Source: Acidobacteriota bacterium
Lineage (GTDB): Bacteria > Acidobacteriota > UBA4820
NCBI GenBank assembly: GCA_029559035.1
Contig: JAKQCT010000090.1
Location: forward strand, 60,081-124,080
DNA: 64,000 nucleotides
Reading direction: 5' to 3'
Every line of letters starts with the position of its first letter. The stretch's first letter is position 1. A model generated the notes under the pieces. It saw only the letters and a list, made by a program, of their open reading frames with translations, was not told the origin of the DNA and made no database searches. The translations under genes were made by a program, and so were the position numbers. This document shows, piece by piece, positions 45,845-54,806 of the stretch.

Positions 45845-48800
45845 GATTTCTTGTTCTCCACGGCTATTATAAGCTCTCTCTTGACGCTCCTCTGCCTTCT
45901 CTTTTCTTTCAGGAGATAATCTTCTCCCAGTTCGTTTTTCAATTTGGCAATCTCTTCGAGCGTAGTCTCTTCAAAGCCTATAATCCTTCTGAGCGTGTAT
46001 TCGGGGAGGGTTCCCCAATTCACGATGTCTTCCTTGAGGGTCCTGAGAAAGTTTTTGAATGGAACCAGCGATGAATTGTCCATGTTGATCAGGGTGCTGA
46101 GGTTGTTGAGGGCTTTCTGCTCCAGGCTTATTTCCCTAGCCTTGCCTGTCGGCAGTTCCCTTTCTTTCTGCATCTCTTCATAGACGCGCCAGAAATTATC
46201 AGTGTTCCATTCAAAGCCGGCCTCATCAGCGTTGCACCTGATATTTTCAAATACTTCCTCGAAGGACAAATGCACCGGCTCCACCTTTTTTTCATTCGTT
46301 GGCGCGGCTGAAACATAAAGCCGTTCTTTCTTGAAGAAAAGGAAAAGCTTGTTCTCATCTGCTTTCTTGGCGACCTTGACGCGGGGAGGCATGTCGTCAA
46401 GTCCTTTGATGACAAGCGGATGCGAGGCCTTAAGTTCTTCATATAGATTCCTGGCGAAAGTGTCGAAGCTTTCTGGCTCCGATTCCTCGGGGTTTTTGCT
46501 GATCTTTGCGTATAACCCCGAGGCGCTTGGCTCTTCATCAATATCGAATATCTTTGAATCCTCGCCAAGGGCGGTATGTATCATGAACATCTTGTTCTGG
46601 GCGATTGTCCTCGATTGGACAAGCTCAGCGCCTTTTTCAGTGGGGAAGAAATTTACTATAAAAAGCTCGTCGAAGATTTTCTTGCTTATCCTGTTGATCC
46701 TGCCCAACCGCTGGATGACCCGGACCGGGTTCCAGGGTATGTCGTAATTTATCACCATTCCTGCCCTGTTCAGGTTGAAGCCTTCGGAAATCTTGTCCGA
46801 TGTGAGCAGGATATCAAAGTCATCGTCCTGCTTCTTGGCGGATGCGTCATAATTGTGGTTTATCTGGCGAATTTTTGCTTGGCTGAGTTCGCCGGCCACG
46901 ACAAGGAGCTTGTCCTTGAAGACTTTTTCAAAGCTGGGCTCAAGGTATTTTATAGTATCGACATATTCGGAAAAGATCACGATTTTCCTGTTCGGCTCGT
47001 TTTCCAGGGCAATCGTGACATTGGTGAGAATATCTCCCGTCTTGGGATCGTTCTTTGTCAGCTTCAAAGAATCCAGTTTCTTGAGGATTTCATCGAAGAG
47101 TACAAGATCACCCTCGATGTCACTCAGGAATTCCTTGCCTCTCTTGAACTCTTTTATTTTGTAGCGCTTATGGCTCTTGGGGTATTCCCCCTTCTTGATT
47201 CTGGCTTCATATTCGGCGAATGCTTTCTCGATCTCGTCGCCATCCTCCATGATGAATATCTTTTCGAGCAGTTTCCTGTCAAGGATGTACTGGCCTGTTT
47301 TCTTGATGAAATCATTACAGGTCGTGGTTATCGTTTTGAAATTCCTGATGGTCTGTTCAAACGCGCCGAACGAGCTTTCAAAACGCTTGACCACCATCCT
47401 TCTCATGAAATCATACAAGTTACGCTGTTGCTGCAACTGGCGGTTATCTTCTTCGCTGAGTTTTGCTTTTTTTTCTTTCTCATATTCAAATGGCCGGTAG
47501 ATAGCGCCTTTAAATCTACCCCCTTCTTCCGGGTAGAGGAAGTAATTATCGATCACAGTATCGTAGAAAGCCGATTGTTCTTTCGACAATTCAAAATACC
47601 ATTCTATCGGGTCAGCCACTCTAGATAGGTCTTTGACTTCCTCCAGATATCGACGGTCTTTTTGAAGATCAATTCTATTGCGCCTTATTGTTACCGGTTC
47701 GATAACCGTCCTTATCTGTGTCGCGAGGTGTTTCGAACGCTTGGCGACTTTCTTCAGATCTATCTTATTCTCTCCGAAAAGAGCAATGTAGTAATCGATC
47801 GCCTTTTTTCGCTTTTCGAGCTCCCTGGAATTATAGTTCTTCTTGATATAGGCAAGCTTGTCAAACACTGTCGCAAATTCGGCAAACCTGCCCGCAAGAT
47901 TCGCTTCCAGCGTTATCGTTGACCTTTTCGTTGAAACGAAGAGCTTCAATAGTGCTAGGATGTCGCCCGGTTTGTTGTTGAATGGCGTGGCCGTGAGAAG
48001 GATCACCTGCCTCCCGCGGCAGATGTTTCTTAATAGCTCGTAGCTCTCCGTGTCCTCATTGCGGAAGCGGTGCGCCTCGTCAACAACAACGACTTCGATA
48101 TCGTCCATGTTTTCAAGCGCTTTTGCAGTGTTCTCAAGATCTCCGGAAGAGCGGACCTCCCAATCGGCAAGTTTGAACTCCTCGAGATATTTGAGCCAGC
48201 CCGACTCCTTGTTCTTGTCACCGATAAGCCCCGGCGGGCAGATGATAAGCCCCCTTTTGTTGAGCTGGTTGCCGATAGCGCAGGCGATTATCGTTTTACC
48301 CAGGCCGACGACGTCTGCAATGATCACGCCGTTATTCTTTTCGATTATCGCGAGCCCCTGCTTTATGGCATCAAGCTGATAGTTGTATTTTTTATAGCCG
48401 TTCTGTTCAAGGATAACTTCCAATGATTTGGTGAGTTCTTTTTCTTCAAATGTGCCAAGATAGGTTTTTAAAATAAGACAGAAGGCTTCAAAGGGTGTTA
48501 CATCCCTAACCAGAGTTTTTTCTTCGATGACTTTAATCAATTTTGCCTTAATCTCGGGAAGTTCTGTGATCTTTGTGGAACTGTCCTCCCAAAGGGCGTC
48601 AAAGTAGGCTTCGGCTTCGTCAGATCCATAGTCGCCGATCTCCACATTGAATTCGTTCTGTGTCGAAAGCCCGGCCTTTGTCAGATTGCTCGAACCGGTT
48701 ATGAAAAGCTTTGATTTGACCTGGCTCTCGTCGAGCTTGAAGATGTAAAGCTTTGAATGGTTCGGCTTTATGGTTTTCCTGATTTTGAGTTTATCCTCTT

Positions 48801-49152
48801 TGATCATCTTGACGAAGAACTTCACCTGGTCGTAAAACTCTTGCGTATCAAAATCTTCAGTATTCAGAGACCGCCTTAGTGACTCGAAAAATTCATGGTT
48901 GATCTCTTCGTTAGTAAGGTTTTCGTTATTCGCGCATTCCATTAGACCATAATTGGCATGATCCACATTAAGACCAACTAAGACATTTAAAGTGGCTGAA
49001 GGATTTGCCTTCAGGCTTTCGTACAATTCGCGGATACCGGAAAAATAGAAAAAGCCAACCAGGAATTTGAGTTCTTTGCTGCTCTTGATTAACTGATTGA
49101 GCCGCCTTTTAAGTTCTTTTGTATCACTGTTAGTAATGAAGTTTTTTGGCAA
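45841..49152 (-). CDS. SNF2-family helicase with N-terminal phospholipase D nuclease domain
   Basis: 1103 residues. Residues 1-190 are a PLD-type nuclease domain (FLVGFFYFSGIRELYESL, the catalytic NHSKLYIF near 131, GSSNLTKAGL). From about 255 a SNF2 (HepA/RapA-like) motor follows: motif I DVVGLGKTIIA, motif II VVVVDEAHRFRN, motif III LLTATPFNN, motif V TSDKISEGFNLN, motif VI RVIQRLGRINR. The C-terminal 200 residues are unassigned. PLD-helicases of this type accompany methylases in restriction and DISARM-like loci and probably translocate on or cut unmodified DNA. Start is TTG at 49152 after AAGGAGGAGAGA. The operon begins here. Confidence 0.9.
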   Translation of the reverse strand: MPKNFITNSDTKELKRRLNQLIKSSKELKFLVGFFYFSGIRELYESLKANPSATLNVLVGLNVDHANYGLMECANNENLTNEEINHEFFESLRRSLNTEDFDTQEFYDQVKFFVKMIKEDKLKIRKTIKPNHSKLYIFKLDESQVKSKLFITGSSNLTKAGLSTQNEFNVEIGDYGSDEAEAYFDALWEDSSTKITELPEIKAKLIKVIEEKTLVRDVTPFEAFCLILKTYLGTFEEKELTKSLEVILEQNGYKKYNYQLDAIKQGLAIIEKNNGVIIADVVGLGKTIIACAIGNQLNKRGLIICPPGLIGDKNKESGWLKYLEEFKLADWEVRSSGDLENTAKALENMDDIEVVVVDEAHRFRNEDTESYELLRNICRGRQVILLTATPFNNKPGDILALLKLFVSTKRSTITLEANLAGRFAEFATVFDKLAYIKKNYNSRELEKRKKAIDYYIALFGENKIDLKKVAKRSKHLATQIRTVIEPVTIRRNRIDLQKDRRYLEEVKDLSRVADPIEWYFELSKEQSAFYDTVIDNYFLYPEEGGRFKGAIYRPFEYEKEKKAKLSEEDNRQLQQQRNLYDFMRRMVVKRFESSFGAFEQTIRNFKTITTTCNDFIKKTGQYILDRKLLEKIFIMEDGDEIEKAFAEYEARIKKGEYPKSHKRYKIKEFKRGKEFLSDIEGDLVLFDEILKKLDSLKLTKNDPKTGDILTNVTIALENEPNRKIVIFSEYVDTIKYLEPSFEKVFKDKLLVVAGELSQAKIRQINHNYDASAKKQDDDFDILLTSDKISEGFNLNRAGMVINYDIPWNPVRVIQRLGRINRISKKIFDELFIVNFFPTEKGAELVQSRTIAQNKMFMIHTALGEDSKIFDIDEEPSASGLYAKISKNPEESEPESFDTFARNLYEELKASHPLVIKGLDDMPPRVKVAKKADENKLFLFFKKERLYVSAAPTNEKKVEPVHLSFEEVFENIRCNADEAGFEWNTDNFWRVYEEMQKERELPTGKAREISLEQKALNNLSTLINMDNSSLVPFKNFLRTLKEDIVNWGTLPEYTLRRIIGFEETTLEEIAKLKNELGEDYLLKEKRRQRSVKRELIIAVENKKS

Positions 49153-49169
49153 TCTCTCCTCCTTATCCT

Positions 49170-49200
49170 ATTATACCCCTTCCTCCCATTCTTCAGCCAA
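49170..49200 (-). promoter_or_regulatory. promoter of the helicase-methylase operon
   Basis: Minus-strand TATAAT (49175-49170) with TTGGCT (49200-49195) at 19-nt spacing. The box lies directly downstream of the terminator of the neighbouring gene, giving the defence genes their own transcript. Confidence 0.5.
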
Positions 49201-49225
49201 AAACCCCCGCCGTTTCCGGCGGGGG
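49199..49225 (-). terminator. Rho-independent terminator of the 49244-49948 gene
   Basis: Minus-strand stem CCCCCGCCG/CGGCGGGGG with a GAAA loop followed by TTTTT. A strong intrinsic terminator, 19 nt past the gene's stop, that insulates the defence operon. Confidence 0.88.
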
Positions 49226-49243
49226 GGAGCAACTCATTCACCT

Positions 49244-49948
49244 TCACTTCTTTTCCTCTGCGGCGGGCGGTTCTTCGGGGCTTCCGCCCTTTTTGCCTCC
49301 GCTTGAGGGGATGAGGTCTTTGAAGCGCTGGGCGAGGACGGGCTCCGTCTCCATGAAGTGGAAGTAGCCTGCCGTGCTGATCTCTTCGATCGCTTTTTCA
49401 ATCCTGATTTGAATGGTGTTCTTTTGAGTGGTCAGGTCCTTTTTGTCTTTCATCCCGATGTCCTGGGTGTTGCGCGCGCCGGCGAGGGCGTCAAGCATCG
49501 CCTGCCCTCTTTGAAGGTCTGTTTCGAGGATGCCGCAGGCGCGGATCTCTTCGGGGTTTTCTCTCGCCGCGGCAAGCACGGTTTCAAGAGCGCTCGCGGT
49601 GCTTTTTGAGTTGCCTTGATAGACCTGCATCCCAACGCCGACCGCCTTGGGAAGCCCCGCGCCCCGGGCCCTTCTTTTTACCATTTCCCGGACGGCGCCG
49701 ACCCACCTGGCGCCTTTCTTGGCGATGTCGGCCTCGGCTCCGGTAAGGCCCTTTACTTCCTGGGTTTTCGCCGGCCTGCCGGTTAAGAGGGATTCAAGCT
49801 GGGTTATGTCCGCCGGAAGCCCGCCGAGAAGGCCTGCCGAGAGGCGGGGCTCAAGCTCCTGCAGTTTGCTTTGTGAAAGTTTCTGCGCTTCTTTGCCGAT
49901 CTGGATCGTTTCTTCGATTGTCCATTTGGGCACTGCTTTTTTGGCCAT
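49244..49948 (-). CDS. hypothetical helical protein
   Basis: 234 residues, no family recognised. The sequence is rich in Ala, Lys and Glu with no membrane segment or signal peptide. Helical stretches include WTIEETIQIGKEAQKLSQSKLQE, a middle section with GARWVGAVREMVKRRARGAG, and a C-terminal IEKAIEEISTAGYFHFMETEP followed by a charged tail (SSGGKKGGSPEEPPAAEEKK). I start at ATG 49948, preceded by AAAGGAG; the frame extends to 50008 but the extra residues come partly from repeat DNA. It ends at a strong terminator. Confidence 0.7.
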   Translation of the reverse strand: MAKKAVPKWTIEETIQIGKEAQKLSQSKLQELEPRLSAGLLGGLPADITQLESLLTGRPAKTQEVKGLTGAEADIAKKGARWVGAVREMVKRRARGAGLPKAVGVGMQVYQGNSKSTASALETVLAAARENPEEIRACGILETDLQRGQAMLDALAGARNTQDIGMKDKKDLTTQKNTIQIRIEKAIEEISTAGYFHFMETEPVLAQRFKDLIPSSGGKKGGSPEEPPAAEEKK

Positions 49949-49998
49949 TTGAGACTCCTTTCTTTTTCTATGGCAATTCGTGGATGGTTTTAAATATC

Positions 49999-50028
49999 CT
50001 TCAGCCATCAGCCTTCAGCCTTTAGCCT
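49999..50028. repeat. CAGCCTT heptamer array, left copy
   Basis: About four imperfect units of CAGCCTT on the plus strand, between the hypothetical gene and the heptad ORF. It faces the opposite-orientation array at 50425. Confidence 0.75.
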
Positions 50029-50343
50029 ATGTGGCGAAGCGCGGGCAAAACACCCCTTGAAACGGTGTATGTCCTTATCAATCATATCGTTACGGACGAT
50101 GGAGGGCTTGTTTCGTGTGGCAACACAGCTCTTTTGGACGGCATTGCGTTTCTTTCGTGAAACAACATAACTCTCTTTGGCGGCAACATCTTTCCTTCGG
50201 ACGGCAACATGGTCCTTCCCGTCGTCAGTATTTCTCTTCCGGGCGGCAGGAGATCCCCTTCGGGCGAACGGATCGTTCCTTCCCGCGGCAACACGACCCT
50301 TTCCCGAGGCAACATGGTTTCGAGCGACCGGAACATCGGCCAT
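50008..50343 (-). CDS. possible small basic protein made of heptad repeats
   Basis: 111 residues. The ATG at 50343 follows GGAGGAAAA, a strong site, and TATATT lies about 40 nt further upstream. From residue 10 the protein is a chain of 7-residue units such as HVASGKG, RVAAGRN, HVAVRRK, DVAAKES and CVATRNK, because the DNA is a 21-bp tandem repeat. It is very basic. Its last residues (RLKAEG) come from a CAGCCTT array. Another minus-strand frame also reads heptads (MLPxEG-like), so coding is uncertain; the ribosome site favours this one. It could share a transcript with the gene at 49244-49948. Confidence 0.4.
   Translation of the reverse strand: MADVPVARNHVASGKGRVAAGRNDPFARRGSPAARKRNTDDGKDHVAVRRKDVAAKESYVVSRKKRNAVQKSCVATRNKPSIVRNDMIDKDIHRFKGCFARASPHRLKAEG
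50121..50331. repeat. 21-bp degenerate minisatellite, about ten units
   Basis: Units of exactly 21 bp begin at 50121, 50142, 50163, 50184, 50205, 50226, 50247, 50268, 50289 and 50310. Most start CAACA or a close variant and end CGG after a CTTC-type core. The last unit is one base longer. Being a multiple of three, the repeat reads as heptads in every frame. Confidence 0.85.
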
Positions 50344-50424
50344 TTTTCCTCCGGGAGCTCTGGCTCCGGCAATAATATAGCGCGGGGGGTGTTGCAGATG
50401 GAGCTACGGGGCCGTGCCCCGGTT

Positions 50425-50451
50425 CTGAAGGCTGAAGGCTGAAGGCTGAAG
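50425..50451. repeat. AAGGCTG heptamer array, inverted relative to 49999
   Basis: Nearly four perfect units of GCTGAAG. Together with the array at 49999-50028 it brackets the minisatellite as an inverted pair. Confidence 0.85.
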
Positions 50452-50479
50452 TTCAATAGAGAATGTTGGTTTTCCGTAG

Positions 50480-50499
50480 GGGCGATTCACGAATCGCCC
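50480..50499. repeat. short perfect palindrome GGGCGATTC/GAATCGCCC
   Basis: Nine-base perfect stem with a two-base loop. A similar motif is dispersed in many genomes. Confidence 0.7.
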
Positions 50500-50528
50500 G
50501 AATCAAAATCCCCCGGCCTGACGGCTCT

Positions 50529-50547
50529 CCCCCTTTGCCAAAGGGGG
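50529..50547. repeat. short palindrome CCCCCTTTG/CAAAGGGGG
   Basis: Nine-base perfect inverted repeat around one base, part of the same repeat cluster. Confidence 0.7.
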
Positions 50548-50576
50548 AATTCTCTTTCCGCGACGCCCTGCGGACA

Positions 50577-50607
50577 GGCTGAAGGCTCATGGCTCAAGGC
50601 TGAAGGG
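50577..50607. repeat. AAGGCTG heptamer array, third copy
   Basis: Four imperfect units in the same orientation as 50425. Both arrays are followed by the related sequence TCAATAG-GAATG, so this is probably a duplicated block. Confidence 0.75.
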
Positions 50608-50636
50608 TCAATAGGGAATGAAATATCTTTGGTAGG

Positions 50637-50655
50637 CGCGGGCTTTACGCCCGCG
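50637..50655. repeat. short palindrome CGCGGGC/GCCCGCG
   Basis: Seven-base stem, five-base loop, another member of the repeat cluster between 50344 and 50818, which otherwise has no gene that I can support. Confidence 0.6.
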
Positions 50656-50724
50656 GGCGCACCCGTGAAGGGCGCGGCTACCGTTCAATCTTCATTTTTC
50701 ATTTTTTACTGCAGGCGAAGCCTG

Positions 50725-50755
50725 TAAAAAAAGGGCGGACAACCGTCCGCCCTTT
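50725..50755 (-). terminator. Rho-independent terminator of the FG-GAP gene
   Basis: Minus-strand stem AAGGGCGGAC/GTCCGCCCTT with a four-base loop followed by seven T. It lies about 65 nt after the stop at 50819. Confidence 0.82.
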
Positions 50756-50764
50756 CACTATTAA

Positions 50765-50807
50765 CTTCAGCCTTCAGCCTTCAGCTCCGGCGTCAGCCTT
50801 CAGCCTG
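50765..50807. repeat. CAGCCTT heptamer array, fourth copy
   Basis: About five imperfect units on the plus strand just after the FG-GAP gene stop, inverted relative to the array at 50577. Confidence 0.75.
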
Positions 50808-50818
50808 CCCGAACGGGC

Positions 50819-53800
50819 TCACTCTGTCGAGAACGGCCCTTCCGCGGGACAGTTGTCGTTGTATGTCGTCACGAGGTAATACCATGTGCCGGATGGAGGC
50901 ACATCGCCCGAAGAATCGGTCCACTGGTAATTGCCTGTTATCTGGTCCATGTCCACGATATTTGTGGCTACCAGCGGCCAAGAGCTTTTCGGGGTGACGG
51001 ACGGGTCGTCGGAGCGCCGAACATTCCATCCAGTCCTCTGATTCTGCTGATTGGGGTCCTGGAAATTGATCGTGTGGTTCGTCCCGTCGGTCGTCACCAG
51101 GTAGATCCAGCAGGGTTCGTCGGGCACGACGCATGTCGTCGATCCGGCCTTCCTCCTGATGTCGGTCTCCTTGTGGCCGTTCGCCGCGAGGGTAAGCCAC
51201 GGGCCGTGTCCCTGAAGAGGAGTGGTCGCAGCGTTGTACTTCACCCTCATCCTCCAGATATAGGGCCCGTTGCCGTCGGCGAGAAGCAGGCTTCTCGAAA
51301 GCGACGCCCCCGAAGTGCCGCTGTCGGTCCATGTCAGCCCCGTCTGGAGGGGGTTGAGCGCAGTCGAGAAGGTTCCGCCGAGCGTGGCTACCTGCCATTC
51401 CAGTTTCACCTCGCCCCTGCCGAACGGAGTTCTTCCGACGGCCGCAATGTTGAACAGCCCGTCATCGGCGCTGCCGAGCGGCGCCACCGGCGCGCTCCCT
51501 TCGGACCGAAGCTGCCTGGGCCGGGCCGAAACCCCGCGCCCCTCGTTTCCGTAAAAGAGAAACGCCTTTCCGCTGTAGGGCTCTCCTTCGCTGAAGAGGG
51601 AGGCTCCCACGATGATGTCCGAAAAACCGTCGCCGTTCACATCGCCCGCCGTCGCCACGGAACAGCCGAAGGAAGCCTCTTCGATCCCTCCGTCCGCGGT
51701 CCAGGCGGCTGCGGGTACCACTCCCGAGGCGGAGCCGAGGTATAGGTACGCCCGCCCTTCGTCCGCGTTGTAATTGTCATAATCTCTGGCTCCCACGATG
51801 ACATCGCAGTAGCCGTCGTTGTTCACATCTCCGGCCGTTCCCACCGAACAGCCGTAGGAGGCGTTCGTCTGGTCGCTCTCGGCGTACCAGCTTACAGCCG
51901 AGGGAAGCCCCGTGGTCGAACCGTAATAGACGAATGCGCGCCCCTCGTTGGCCTGGCCGTTATCGAATGAAGGAGCGCCGACGATGACATCGCTGTAGCC
52001 GTCGCCGTTCACATCCCCCGCTGTGGATGCTGACGTTCCGAAATAGGCGCTGGCCTGGTTGGATTCTCCGGTCCACGCGGCTGACGCGCCGAGGCCCGTC
52101 ACCGGCGAGCCGTGATACACGAACGCCGCGCCCTCGTCCGTCTGCCCGTTGTCGTAAGCATTGGCAGTGATGATCACATCGCCGTAGCCGTCACGGTTCA
52201 CATCGCCCGCCCCGGCAACGCAGTTTCCGAAATAGGCGGAAGCCTGGTTGGATTCCCCCGTCCAGCCGGCCGTCGCGCTCAGGCCCGAAGCCGACCCGAG
52301 GTAAAGGAAAGCCCGGCCTTCGTTTGTCTGTCCTCCGTCATAGTAAGGCGCGCCGACCACCAGATCGCCGTATCCGTCCCCGTTCACGTCTCCAGCCGAA
52401 GAAACCGAATTCCCGTAGTTGGCGGTCGCCTGGTTGCTCTCGCCCGTCCAGTCGGGGGTCGCGCTGAGGCCGGACACCGAACCGTAATAGACGAACGCCG
52501 CGCCTTCGTTGGTTTGGCCGTTGTCGTAAGCTGGCGCGCCGACCACCACATCGCCGTAGCCGTCGCCGTTCACATCCCCCGCCGAGTCAGCGGAGTAGCC
52601 GAAAAGAGCCGAGGCCTGATTGCCCTCCCCGCTCCACGCCGGGGTTGTCGAAAGCCCCGTCGCCGAGCCGTGGAAGAGAAGCGCGCGCCCTTCGTCCGCC
52701 TGCCCGTTGTCGTAATAAGGCGCGCCTACCAGCACATCGCCGTAGCCGTCGCCGTTCACGTCCCCCGCCGACGAAACTGATACGCCGAGGGATTCCTCCT
52801 CGAGGGCGCCGACGGCGGTCCAGCCCGGAGCGGTCGCCGGCCCGGAGGTGCCGCCGTAATAGACAGCCGTTTGAATCCAACTCGCTATCAGGATGTCGGA
52901 AAAACCGTCGCCGTTCACGTCGCCCGCAGTGCCCAAATAAGTTCCGTATTCCTCGGTTGCCAGCGTTCCCTCCAGTAAAAACGGGCTAACGCCCAATCCG
53001 GAAGCCGATCCGTAATAGGCAAATACCGCGCCGGCGTCGGGAGCGATACTGTTGTAACCCGGCGTGCCTACCACAACATCGCCGTATCCGTCGCCGTTCA
53101 CGTCCCCAGCCGAAGAAACCGAATACCCGTAGTAGGCATTCGCCTGGTTGCCCTCGCCTGTCCAGTTGGGGGTCGTGCTGAGGCCGGACACCGAACCGTA
53201 ATAGACGAAAGCGGCGCCTTCGTTGGTTTCGCCGTTGTCATAAAAGCGTGCCCCCGCAACGATATCGCTGTAACCGTCGCCGTTCACATCGCCCGCGGTC
53301 GCCACGCTGACGCCGAGTTGGGCGTCCGGTTGATTGGACTCCAATATCAGCGGCGTCGTGTTCAATCCGGAAGCCGAGCCGTAATAGACGAACGCCGCGC
53401 CTTCATACGACTGGCCATTAGTGTAGCCATAGACTCCGACAACGATGTCGGAAAAGCGGTCGCCGTTCACATCGCCCGCTGTGGCGACGCTTACGCCGAG
53501 TACGGCGTTCTCTTGATTGGACTCCAATATAAGCGGCGTCGTGTTCAATCCCGACGCCGAGCCGTAATAGACGAACGCGGCACCTTCGTTGATCTCGCCG
53601 TTGTGATAATACGGTGCGCTTACCACAACATCGCTGAAGCCGTCCCCGTTCACATCGCCCGCGGTGGACGCGCTTCCGCCGAGTAAGGCTCCCTCTTGAT
53701 TGGACTCCAATATAAGCGGCGGGGTGTTCAATCCCGAAGCCGAGCCGTAATAGACGAACGCCGCGCCTTCGTTGGTCTCGCCGTTGTCATAGTTGAGAGC

Positions 53801-54772
53801 GCCGACAACAATATCGCCGTAGCCGTCCCCGTTCACATCGCCCGCGGTGGACGCGCTTTCGCCGAAATACGCTCCCTCTTGATTGGACTCCAATATCAGC
53901 GGCGTCGTGTTCAACCCCGAGGCCGAGCCGTAATAGACGAACGCCGCGCCTTCGTTGGTTTCGCCGTTGTCGTAATAATATACGCCCATGATCACATCGC
54001 CGTAGCCGTCGCCGTTCACATCGCCCGCTGTCGAACAACGACCTTGCCCACCTACCAGGACAGGGCCCGCGACCAGCGGATCGACCGTCACTGGATAAAC
54101 AGCCTCCCTGTCGTCAACGGCGATCCTGATCCCTCCGTTGATCCCTTCGAACCTGGAGGACAGGACCGCGCCCCGCGAGTCGGTCACTTTCAGATGATCG
54201 CAGCTGAGAACGGTCAGGTTGTTGCCAGCCGAGTAAAAATGGACCGCCTGGCCGTCCTCGGAGAACTTCGGACGAAGGTTGCCCGTCAGCTTCATATCGA
54301 TATGGAGACCGCCGCCGCCTGCCTGCTTGTGAACAGTGAACCCTTGTTCAAGGCCCTTCTCGTCGTTCACATACCATTCGGTGATGTTTCCCCTGTCATA
54401 TTCGATCCTGTTGTCGTTGGTTTTCACTTCAGCCTTCAGCCTTAAGCCTTCAGGCTTTTCGACAAGTTCGAGCCCCAGGCTCCAGCCTTTCGCCTCGCTC
54501 GAAAGCGGCGCGATCTCGATCCCGTTCGATGTGAAGCGGGAGCGGAACCCGTGCGCCCTGTTCGGCGCCTGGTAGAGCGCCTTCCCGTCCCCGGCGGGAG
54601 ATATATTGTATTCTTCCTTTTGTATGCCCTGTTGGACGGTTGCCAGCCATCCCTCTGAAACACCTTCAGGCAGAGGCTTCGGCGGTTCCCCCGCCGAGAG
54701 AACCGGCAAGCTCAAAACCACCGTCAACAATGCCGCGATCACCGCCATGAGAAACGCTTTCGGTCTGTTCAT
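50819..54772 (-). CDS. large secreted protein with 14 FG-GAP (integrin-like) repeats
   Basis: 1317 residues with a signal peptide (about 1-27). Residues 28-240 are a non-repeated domain that ends with AVYPVTVDPLVAG. From about 241 to 1085 there are 14 tandem units near 60 residues long, each with a calcium-binding DVNGDGYxD loop and a close of GAAFVYYGSASGL type. FG-GAP repeats form a beta-propeller as in integrin alpha chains; 14 units imply two seven-bladed propellers. Unit seven is shorter. The C-terminus has fibronectin-like sequence (WQVATLGGTF..., WNVRRSDDPS). Codons 105-117 contain a CAGCCTT array (GLRLKAEVK). Expression has a CRP-like site. Confidence 0.92.
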   Translation of the reverse strand: MNRPKAFLMAVIAALLTVVLSLPVLSAGEPPKPLPEGVSEGWLATVQQGIQKEEYNISPAGDGKALYQAPNRAHGFRSRFTSNGIEIAPLSSEAKGWSLGLELVEKPEGLRLKAEVKTNDNRIEYDRGNITEWYVNDEKGLEQGFTVHKQAGGGGLHIDMKLTGNLRPKFSEDGQAVHFYSAGNNLTVLSCDHLKVTDSRGAVLSSRFEGINGGIRIAVDDREAVYPVTVDPLVAGPVLVGGQGRCSTAGDVNGDGYGDVIMGVYYYDNGETNEGAAFVYYGSASGLNTTPLILESNQEGAYFGESASTAGDVNGDGYGDIVVGALNYDNGETNEGAAFVYYGSASGLNTPPLILESNQEGALLGGSASTAGDVNGDGFSDVVVSAPYYHNGEINEGAAFVYYGSASGLNTTPLILESNQENAVLGVSVATAGDVNGDRFSDIVVGVYGYTNGQSYEGAAFVYYGSASGLNTTPLILESNQPDAQLGVSVATAGDVNGDGYSDIVAGARFYDNGETNEGAAFVYYGSVSGLSTTPNWTGEGNQANAYYGYSVSSAGDVNGDGYGDVVVGTPGYNSIAPDAGAVFAYYGSASGLGVSPFLLEGTLATEEYGTYLGTAGDVNGDGFSDILIASWIQTAVYYGGTSGPATAPGWTAVGALEEESLGVSVSSAGDVNGDGYGDVLVGAPYYDNGQADEGRALLFHGSATGLSTTPAWSGEGNQASALFGYSADSAGDVNGDGYGDVVVGAPAYDNGQTNEGAAFVYYGSVSGLSATPDWTGESNQATANYGNSVSSAGDVNGDGYGDLVVGAPYYDGGQTNEGRAFLYLGSASGLSATAGWTGESNQASAYFGNCVAGAGDVNRDGYGDVIITANAYDNGQTDEGAAFVYHGSPVTGLGASAAWTGESNQASAYFGTSASTAGDVNGDGYSDVIVGAPSFDNGQANEGRAFVYYGSTTGLPSAVSWYAESDQTNASYGCSVGTAGDVNNDGYCDVIVGARDYDNYNADEGRAYLYLGSASGVVPAAAWTADGGIEEASFGCSVATAGDVNGDGFSDIIVGASLFSEGEPYSGKAFLFYGNEGRGVSARPRQLRSEGSAPVAPLGSADDGLFNIAAVGRTPFGRGEVKLEWQVATLGGTFSTALNPLQTGLTWTDSGTSGASLSRSLLLADGNGPYIWRMRVKYNAATTPLQGHGPWLTLAANGHKETDIRRKAGSTTCVVPDEPCWIYLVTTDGTNHTINFQDPNQQNQRTGWNVRRSDDPSVTPKSSWPLVATNIVDMDQITGNYQWTDSSGDVPPSGTWYYLVTTYNDNCPAEGPFSTE
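54422..54460. repeat. CAGCCTT heptamer array inside coding sequence
   Basis: About four imperfect CAGCCTT units within codons 105-117 of the FG-GAP gene, in the plus-strand orientation. It keeps the reading frame open and encodes GLRLKAEV. Confidence 0.75.
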
Positions 54773-54806
54773 CTTTTCCCCCTTCAGGAATATTACTTTA
54801 GTTTAT

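Noticed and set aside
50121..50331. Possible CRISPR array
   Set aside because: The 21-bp units are directly adjacent, with no spacers, and diverge from each other; no cas genes are near.
50082..50456. 124-codon minus-strand frame reading MLPxEG-type heptads
   Set aside because: Starts within a CAGCCTT array with no ribosome site; an overlapping frame starting at 50343 has a strong one. Both depend on the same 21-bp repeat.
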